Shown here: positions 57,001-64,000 of the stretch, in pieces
Numbering within the stretch: position 1 is the stretch's first letter
Layout of the letters: every line of letters begins with the position of its first letter
Source of the DNA: Enoplolaimus lenunculus
Lineage: Eukaryota; Nematoda; Enoplea; Enoplida; Thoracostomopsidae
Direction of reading: 5' to 3'
Length of the DNA: 64,000 nucleotides
NCBI GenBank assembly: GCA_030248215.1
Contig: JASANG010002767.1
Coordinates: 124,001-188,000, forward strand
The notes under the pieces: model-generated
Databases searched by the model: none
Told to the model about the DNA's origin: nothing
Seen by the model: only the letters and a program-made list of their open reading frames with translations
Made by a program: the position numbers and the translations under genes

Positions 57001-58532
57001 TTATTAATCCGATACGAAGCGCACGGTTGAGGACCGCGGAGTATTTTAGCTTTCGGTATGGCCGGGTTGAAATCAGGGCTCGGTTGCCGAAGGGAGATTG
57101 GCTATGGCCAGCTATTTGGATGCTTCCAACGGATGACGTAAGCTTTCACCTTTAGTGAGCAGTAAAGGGCGTTACAAGAACACTGCAAAAAAATGGTGAG
57201 TCAAATTGGACTCTCTCCGAAATAGGCTTTTCCTGACTACACAAACTGAGTCAAAATACGACTCTGGCTACACAAATTGAGTCAAAATTCGACTCAATTT
57301 GACTCTGGCGGAGTCGAATTTTGACTCAATTTGTGTAGCCAGGATAAGCCTATTTCGGAAAGAGTCAATTTGACTCACCATTTTTTGCAGTGAAATAGCC
57401 AACGGGCGAACAGGCCATGCACTGTAATCGTGTTATTGAAGAAATTCGTTAAAGAACCGATTATTTCTTTAAGCCGTATGCCGAGTTCCGTTCTCGAAAG
57501 GTTTTCACAAAAAATTAACCATGATCAGCAAAGCCGTAGCGAACATAAAACTGGAAGCCGCAATATGGTTAATTGACCAATTGACAAAATCCATTGAGTC
57601 CTAAAGGCATTCAGATTTGAAAATTGATGTCGGTCGTTCAAAATGAAATTAATTTTTACAAAAGTAAAAAAAATCTGTTGCAATAAACGCATTTTGTTCA
57701 AAATTCAGACTTTTGGCCGATGTATAGAACAGAGCCGTAGCAGTAGTATAAAGCATATTCCTTAGCCTAAAAGCCTAATATAAGCGCAAAATTAGTCGAA
57801 AACATAAGATTGCTTTTATTGCAGTATATCAGGAAAATGTTTGACCTCTGATCGTTCCGTGGGCTGAAAATTTTCATCGAATTGTACTATATTTTTTAAT
57901 TTTAGTATTCGATTTTATTCGGTTATTTTTAGCTATCATTTAATTTTATTTTGCTACAGGAGTACGGCGATTGGCCAGTGAGCGGCGAAATAGACATCGT
58001 CGAATCGCGAGGCAACGACGCGTCTTACTCTGCCGGAGGCCGAAACCAAATCGCGTCAACGCTCCACTATGGCCCAGACTGGGCGCACGATCCGTACCAA
58101 ACGGCGCATAAGGCGTACAGCTTGGCGTCTGGTGATTTTTCGGACGATTTCCACACGTTCGGCCTGATTTGGACGGATCAATTCATTCGAACCTATGTTG
58201 ACAGCGAAGAAAACGTTCTACTCGATGTCAATTGTGGCCAACAATCGTTTTGGAATCGAGGTCAATTCGTCTCTAACTTTGATAATCCGTGGAAATATTC
58301 AGCAAACCCGAACTGTGCTCCGTTTGACAAACGGTTCTATTTTATTTTGAACCTTGCCGTCGGCGGCACTGGCGGATATTTTCCTGAAGGCGTTGGCAAT
58401 AAACCGTGGAGTAACACGGCGTCGAATTCGGTGAACCAGTTTTGGGACGCACGAGGTCAATGGGAACCGACGTGGGATATGCAAGGCGACAAGTCAAGCT
58501 TATTGGTTGATTATATTCGGGTCTGGCAGTGA
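54002..58532 (+). CDS. Secreted GH16 beta-1,3-glucanase / glucan-binding protein
   Basis: Five exons in consistent phase: 54002-54146, 54942-55121, 55200-55313, 56704-57137 and 57960-58532, giving 481 residues. A signal peptide (hydrophobic IIALVLCLCIATG, to about residue 23) is followed by a six-cysteine module (CNAGGQGQNCRFC), a Thr-rich linker (about residues 77-105), a short segment with two further cysteines, and a GH16 catalytic domain from about residue 149: TLIWSDEFDTLDFSKWKHE, YGRVEIRARLPKGDWLWPAI and SGEIDIVESRGN. The E-x-D-x-x-E triad (Glu301, Asp303, Glu306) is intact, so an active laminarinase-like enzyme cleaving beta-1,3-glucans is likely. Arthropod GNBPs that serve only as receptors often lack these residues. 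The donor of exon 3 was taken as GTGTAAG because only that phase joins the GH16 frame. Role in digestion or antifungal defence is inference. Confidence 0.9.
54693..54795. repeat. Right arm of hairpin MITE in GH16 intron 1
   Basis: GGCGGAGTCGAATTTTGTCTC, GCCTATTTCAGAGAGAG and CACCATTTTTTAGAGTGTA match the family's right arm. The left arm is absent. Confidence 0.5.
55620..55915. repeat. TTAGG-hexamer fragments in GH16 intron
   Basis: Two short runs of AGGCTTAAGTTTAGG-like words, at about 55,620-55,680 and 55,860-55,910, without termini. Confidence 0.35.
57181..57392. mobile_element. Hairpin MITE in GH16 intron 4
   Basis: CACTGCAAAAAAATGGTGAG at the left and CACCATTTTTTGCAGTG at the right, with arms complementary through GAGTCAAATTGGACTCTCTC and AGGCTTTTCCTGACTACACA. 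It starts 43 bp after the exon 4 donor. Confidence 0.8.
57716..57868. mobile_element. TTAGGC-hexamer MITE, decayed, in GH16 intron 4
   Basis: The left end is GGCCGATGTATAGAACAGAG, followed by CATATTCCTTAGCC. The right end is degraded (CTCTGATCGTTCCGTGGGC). Confidence 0.6.
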
Positions 58533-58584
58533 GGAGTTGACATGTATGGGTACTTGGTGAGCTCGGAGGAGTATGGGATTTGAA

Positions 58585-58590
58585 AATAAA
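58585..58590 (+). promoter_or_regulatory. Candidate poly(A) signal of the GH16 gene
   Basis: AATAAA lies 53 bases after the TGA stop, at the usual place for a short 3' untranslated region. Confidence 0.6.
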
Positions 58591-59179
58591 TATTATTCGT
58601 TAGAAAAGCGTTCAACTTTACCGTGGCCTAAAGCTTGCAAGCCTAAACAAGCATCTGTCTATAAAAGGGTACTGCACAGTATTGTGATGTAAGCTTAAAA
58701 GATTGAAGTTCAAACCTATTAAGTCTAAACCTAAGTGTAAATCCTTCCAGGTTTAAGTTCACTAATCTCCTTGTGTTCCAATGCACAAAGGTCTGTATAA
58801 CGCAGCTGGTGTTTTTTAAGTAATATGAGATTGTAATGAATCTCTAATTAAATTGATTTTTCGCCACAGTGAAATTTCACTTCAAACTTGCTGAAATCGG
58901 TTATCATTGACTAGAAAGTTGTACTCCACCATAATCAAAATTACCATGTGATGATTTGAGTTCAGTTTGGTGTATTAAAGCCTTTTTCGGAAAACTTTGA
59001 AGCTGTAATATATTAATTGTACTCTGATGTATTTTTGGCAAAAATTTAGTGATTTTCATTACGTAATCATGTTTTTAACATATACATATGGCATCGATGT
59101 ATAATTTATTTGGAATAAAATCGAGATATTGACAAGGCGATTCTATCCTGTCCCTTAAACACAACCAGTATCTTGTACT

Positions 59180-59290
59180 GTAGTGACCCGAATAGGGGAG
59201 AGGGGACTCCATATTTAGTTTGCCTCTCCAGAGGGTAACCCCCTGTCATTCGGTTACGGACTGTTATTTTTTAACCCCGCCTTCCACCGT
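59180..59290. repeat. Left end of GTAGTGACCCGAATAAG element
   Basis: GTAGTGACCCGAATAGGGGA and CATTCGGTTACGGACTGTTA mark the left part. The rest is absent. Confidence 0.55.
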
Positions 59291-59824
59291 CACTTATTGC
59301 GCCCCCCCCATTGATCCGAGCCGACGAACTTTTTTTCTACCTAATTTGAAATTTGTAGTTCCGATTATTTTTTTGAAAAATTGTTAAAAAAATTGCGCTT
59401 CGCGCATAACTAAACAGCCTTTAATATGCTGTCATTTTCAGCGTGTAGTCAATTGGTTTTTAAACTTACCCCTGTGAAAAAATTAGGCTAACTGCAGGGT
59501 CTTTCCGGTTATCTCCCCAGCCGGCGCTAATACCCAAAGATGATTTAATTTTAAAATATGCTACATATTTGAGCTTCTCACAGCCTTCCCTGGTCATTCC
59601 GCGTCCAAATTAGAATTTTTGAATAATTTTTGATTTTTTATTTTTCCAAGAACCAAGGTCCCCCCTTGTGACCCAAAAATAGTTTTCTTGCAAAGTTTGG
59701 CATATTATACAAAATTCGACTCACCTTGCAGTACTGAGTTGATTATTGTTAAATTTTTCTCAGACGATGCTAACGAGTTATGGTGAAATAAATCTGATTT
59801 TGCGTCGTTCCAAATTGTTGCTGC

Positions 59825-60120
59825 CAGGGTGCAACCGGAATTACAAAATACCGGAACCCGAAAGTTATAAAATACCGGAACCGGAAAATAAAAAAATTTT
59901 TGTTACCGAAAAATTCCTTTTTAGCGCTATTTTATCGTTTTTAATTGAAACAAATGCAGTAGGTCGAAACATATGATAAATTATAGAGTTTGGCACAAAT
60001 TGAAAATTTTGGCAATACACACTTGAACAATTTTCTATAAATAAGTAAAAATAATATGCCAATTTTTCTTTAATTTTCGAGTAAGAAAAAATTTTCAATA
60101 CCTTAAATACCGGCACAAAC
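59825..60120. mobile_element. hAT-like element, CAGGGTGCAACCGG, right end not found
   Basis: It starts CAGGGTGCAACCGGAATTAC with ACCGGAACCGGAAAAT words and an AT-rich interior like the copies at 40.9 and 61.5 kb. The right CACCCTG end was not found. Confidence 0.5.
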
Positions 60121-61239
60121 TGCGTCGATTGGTGTATTCGTCTATGTTTTGCTAAAAATTTTTGGGTCCCGAAGGATGACATTGGGACCTTAAAAATCGA
60201 TTTTTTCAAAAATTCGATTCCGCATAAACATTACGACTTGCGAGTGAGACGCAAGATCCTTGCTTTTGCAAGCAAACTCCTCAAAAATCGTAACGGTTGG
60301 TTCCAGTTGTTTTTGTCGTTTTAGTGCGGCTCTCTGGTTGTACTCTGTCCAAAAATAACATATGCACATCATGCAGTTCTTATGATCTCTGAATGTTGCG
60401 ATTAATAGCTTACAAGTGTTACGGAAAAGCTGTTGTGATTGGTTCTGGAATGCAGCTACTGAAATATAACAACCAGGGAACACCGGACGTTTTTCAGAGA
60501 TGCCAATTCCAAGTTTTAAGCTGTTTCGAATAAAATATTAATGTTACTAAGATTCACCAACCCTTCTCAATAGAACCGTGTGTTTAAAGTATGTTTAAAG
60601 CAACCTCCATCGGGCGGGCTAAGTCAATAATAAGGCATATTTTGGGTAAGGTTGAAACTTCTCAACAAGCTGGAACAATGCTGTAGAAGCCTCCGCCCTT
60701 GGTCGCGCGCAGTATAATAGTACAAAATACTCGCAATCGAAGCAATCAAAATTCTGAACTCCGTTTTAGGTTTAAACCCGAATACAAAGTTTTTCTACGA
60801 TTCCTGATGTGGGGCTACGGCCAGGGTGGGCCTTTTGTGATTTTGCCAGTGGGTTTTCCAACTGACCAATTCTGCAGTTACGGAAGTAAAACATTGCCCA
60901 GTACTTATGCATATCAAATGCTCCACGTGGAAAACAGTAGCTTACCCTTATCTGGTTACAGCTGCAACACTATCTGGCGAATACATGCAGGTGTATAATA
61001 TTCCATTAACTACATTGCTAGTTACTCTACCTATGCATGAAACACTTAGTTTCTATGTGCGCACAAATTTAATGTTAGCGTGTACGTAAATACGTTATAT
61101 GTGGTACATATTTGGTTAAGAAGACCGGTTTACGTTACATTTAATCCGGTCTATGCTGCATGGTTTTTAAGCTAACACAATACACAGCTTACTATACGAT
61201 AGTCTATTATTTTAATCTACTTGATATTCAATCGTTGTT
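60121..61239. other. Intergenic region upstream of katanin gene
   Basis: No exon could be supported; the open frames present have no domain character. It presumably holds the promoter and 5' untranslated region of the katanin gene, but no element can be named. Confidence 0.35.
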
Positions 61240-63844
61240 ATGGCCAACTGGAAAGAACTGTTGGATAATATTAGAACTGGACGCAACTCAATGTTGCTTG
61301 GCAATTATGAGACATCAGTTGTTTTTTATCAAGCAGCGCTAACGCAAATTAAACAGCAGGTACTCACCACTGTACGAGATCCAGTGAAGAGACAGACATG
61401 GATGGACGTGAGTTTATGGAGATTGGTTTCAATTATGACGGTTTTATCTGTTTTTATGAGGTTGTTTTGCCTATGTGACATATTGATTGATGGAGACAAA
61501 ATAAACGTCATGCTGACAGGGTGCAACCGGAATTGCAATTTATCGGAATTGGAACCGGAATATGAAAAAATACCGGAACCGGAAAGTGAAAAATGCATGA
61601 AACCGAAAAATTCATTTTAATTTTGTGCGGTAAATTGTTGTAATTACCTTAGTACAAGAGAGGTATTGGCTCAATCTGCTGTATCTTAAATTTTCCTTAT
61701 CCATTAAAGCAAAATCTGCCATCGATGGTTTATTTTCAGTGATTGTCAAGGTTGATATACTATATATGCGTACGTACGAATTATATCTATTTCATTTTTA
61801 ACGGCATTAATTGAACAAGTGGCTTTAAAAGGCTTCTTAAAGATTAGTAAATAAAAAACGACCAAAAGGTTAATGCGACCAGAATTTTAATTTGGTAAAA
61901 AGTTACCTGAACCGGGTGGTGAAAAAATACCGGAACTGGAACTGGAACATGAATTACGGTTGCACCATGCATGCTGATGCTGCACAGTGCCTTTGTTTGC
62001 AGAAGCAGTAAAGACATGGAAGAACCAAGATGCATTACTATAATGTTAAGACTGTTGGTCATGAGATCGAAACCTCTTACGAACGCATCTCTTTCAGCTG
62101 CAAACACTCAGAACTAAGAATGGTCCTACCTTAGCCAGGGTGCGTCCGGATATCCGGCTCCTGTTTACTGCCTCGTAAAAAACCCGCATCTGGTTCCGGT
62201 ATCCGGTATAAAGCTACCGGATACCGGATTTCGGTGATGATTTCATAAATCTCAAATTATTACAAATTATGTTGTGAGATGTTATGTTCTCAGTCCCATT
62301 ATATGTAAGTATACAGTATTGGTTTAAAGCCGTATTTTTTGCATATGGTTAAGACAGCGGTTCGCGTTTTATTATCGAAATTAATTATTTGTAGCTGCAC
62401 ACAATTATTTTCAGGTATTAGGACACGCTCCATATTTAAACGCAGTATTCCGTTTACTAAAGATAAATTAACATTACTGACGCATTAACGTGCTAAAAAT
62501 TGATTTATTATAAAAAACACACTATCAGCTTAACATCCGGTTCCAGTAAAAAAATCACTATCCGGATACGGTTCCGGTATCCGGTTTTTTGCGATCCGGT
62601 TGCACCCTGACCTTAGCCTACGCAACTGGTTACAAGCTGTCCTAAACCTATATATGTTTCTTTGTTTCGCTTTTTAGAACAAGCATCGTCTTGAACGTGA
62701 ACTTGATCAAATACGTGAAATTCAAAAAACTATTGAAGAATTGAAAATGGACCCTGGTAACGGAGGCAGCGGAAACAGTGGTTCGGACACTGTTACTGGT
62801 TTCGGCGGCGATGGAGACGCTTCAGCTGCAACGTCACCGTTTGGCGGAAGCTCAGAGAGTGGGCCTGGACCTGGTGGTGGTGGTGGGGGTATGATTGCAT
62901 ACTATACAGACTTCGGCCGGCGACCGGCTGATAGTGGACCTGCTGCGGCAACCCTCAACGATGGAACTTGGCCGTCACCTGTTTCCGTTGAACACAAGTA
63001 AGATTATATCATGCGTAAAGTACAAATAATTTTCTTCGTTTTTCAAATGAGTTATAAGTAAACCGTCAAGATAAATTTTGAAATTGTCGCTCGGTAATGC
63101 TATTTACTGTAAATTCGGGTCGTTGTGTATTTGCTTATTTTTATTTAATGTTTTGAAATGAAAACATATACGTATTATTAATAAATGTATGTTGTATACA
63201 GTATGATTATTCTATCATCAATATATTTATAGAGCAGGGCCTTCTATTTACGGACCAAAGCCCAAACGTCACGATTCGTCGGCAAGTGGGGGCTTCAGGT
63301 CTGGTAAAACAACTGGCGCTGGTTCTCATGGTCGAACTGGCGCGGGTGGCAGAGGAAGCAATAACCCGAGCAAACGTGTGTCCACTCTTGGTGTCAGTGG
63401 CCACCATATCAAGAAGAGCTCGTCGCAATCGACCCTCACTGGAGAGAGGGGCCAGCGGTACGAAATTGCCAACTTTAATGCCAAATTGTACTTAGTTTGG
63501 ACTATTAGCTTTTGGGCTGATGGATTTATGGGCCTTCTGACAGCTCATTTTTCGTGAATTTATAAATATATTGCATTGCTTTTACATCTTAAGATTTTTG
63601 ATGAACTTACACCGCAATGGCGTAACGTCTGTTGAAAAATGGTCCTATTTTGTAATGGATTAATTAGCATTCAAGCAGTACTTATATAGTCTTAACGGAA
63701 CACCAGTTTTCTTGCTGAGTCTTTTCTCTTTGTGCTTACGAAAATTAGTTTGTTTCTTATTGCTTCAGCCGTTCAAGTTCGGTTACGACACAGTCGCGTT
63801 CTAAAGATCAGCATTCATCTGGGGGAAGGTCTCACGGAAGCAAG
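61240..63844 (+). CDS. Katanin p60 catalytic subunit (KATNA1/KATNAL1-like), 5' part
   Basis: Four exons in consistent phase: 61240-61407, 62678-62997, 63233-63457 and 63769-63844 (donor GTTAGT), giving the first 263 residues. The gene continues past the right edge. The N-terminal MIT-type three-helix domain reads MANWKELLDNIRTGRNSMLL, GNYETSVVFYQAALTQIKQQ and TVRDPVKRQTW, then RELDQIREIQKTIEEL. This matches KATNAL1 (ALLGNYDSSMVYYQGVM, SVRDPAIKGKW). PSPVSVEHK corresponds to the vertebrate PPVPAEHR. A long Gly/Ser-rich linker follows, with a basic stretch (GPKPKRHDSS, GHHIKKSSS). The AAA ATPase domain is not in the window. Katanin p60 hexamers sever microtubules using ATP, with the MIT domain binding microtubules and the p80 subunit. 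The linker is longer and richer in Gly/Ser than in vertebrates. Both hAT-like copies described at 61.5 and 62.1 kb are in intron 1. Confidence 0.88.
61517..61969. mobile_element. hAT-like element in katanin intron 1
   Basis: It begins CAGGGTGCAACCGGAATTGC and ends ATTACGGTTGCACCATG, flanked by perfect CATGCTGA at 61509-61516 and 61970-61977. It is 453 bp, non-coding, of the same subfamily as the copy at 40.9 kb. Confidence 0.88.
62136..62609. mobile_element. hAT-like element, second subfamily, in katanin intron 1
   Basis: It begins CAGGGTGCGTCCGGATATCC and ends GATCCGGTTGCACCCTG, flanked by perfect ACCTTAGC at 62128-62135 and 62610-62617. Its interior (TTGTGAGATGTTATG, CAGTCCCATTATATGTAAG) is the reverse complement of the copy at 14,189-14,513. 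It is 474 bp and ends about 70 bp before exon 2. Confidence 0.9.
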
Positions 63845-64000
63845 GTTAGTTTAGATTCACAATTATGGATGACGGTTGTTATGGCGGATAGAAAACATTC
63901 AATCACTTTGAAGTTGGATACTTTCGATTCAAAAATTGCTTGTGTAAAAATACTGATATATAATGTGTTATGGTGCATGGATACTAGTTTTTGAATAAAT

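Noticed and set aside
60699-61089. Open frames just upstream of the katanin start that might be an extra exon
   Set aside because: Katanin p60 proteins begin at the MIT domain, which starts at the ATG at 61240; the upstream frame has no supporting donor or similarity.

Overview
The window is animal nuclear DNA: AT-rich, with split genes whose exons are joined by consensus GT...AG introns, long introns, and a dense load of short non-autonomous DNA transposons. There are no prokaryotic features. Six multi-exon protein-coding genes can be reconstructed by following splice sites and reading-frame phase. The many TTAGGC-type hexamers (the nematode telomere unit), the nematode-style BTB module and a Smad with no visible MH1 domain (as in C. 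elegans DAF-14) suggest a nematode or other ecdysozoan. That placement is an inference of low to moderate confidence.

Layout. Positions 1-11,500 are gene-poor and hold repeats plus a decayed transposase-like reading frame on the minus strand (about 8.8-10.1 kb). A BTB-like remnant lies at 11.54-11.78 kb. A plus-strand gene at 16.2-25.5 kb encodes two tandem BTB/BACK-like modules and a C-terminal C-x2-C...C-x2-C tail. The minus strand carries a UPF0669/C6orf120 homolog (27.6-29.4 kb) and a complete 10-exon ATG3 (31.4-38.8 kb). The plus strand then carries a seven-exon Smad2/3-type protein reduced to its MH2 domain (42.2-46.2 kb), a repeat-rich stretch with a CCCAATTT minisatellite (46.2-54 kb), a five-exon secreted GH16 beta-1,3-glucanase with its catalytic residues intact (54.0-58.5 kb), and the first four coding exons of a katanin p60 (KATNA1/KATNAL1-like) gene that runs off the right edge (61.24 kb onward).

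The genes are not an operon and do not form one pathway. They cover BTB-type protein adaptation, a secreted protein of unknown role, autophagy lipidation, TGF-beta/activin signalling, glucan digestion or immunity, and microtubule severing. What unites the window is its mobile DNA. At least five families recur: a MITE filled with TTAGGC hexamers, with 8-bp target duplications; a hairpin MITE beginning CACTGCAAAAAA, with TA target sites; hAT-like elements beginning CAGGGTGCAACCGG, with perfect 8-bp duplications; an approximately 440-bp element with GTAGTGACCCGAATAAG ends; and ATATCCGGATA-ended elements. They sit in nearly every intron and often inside one another.
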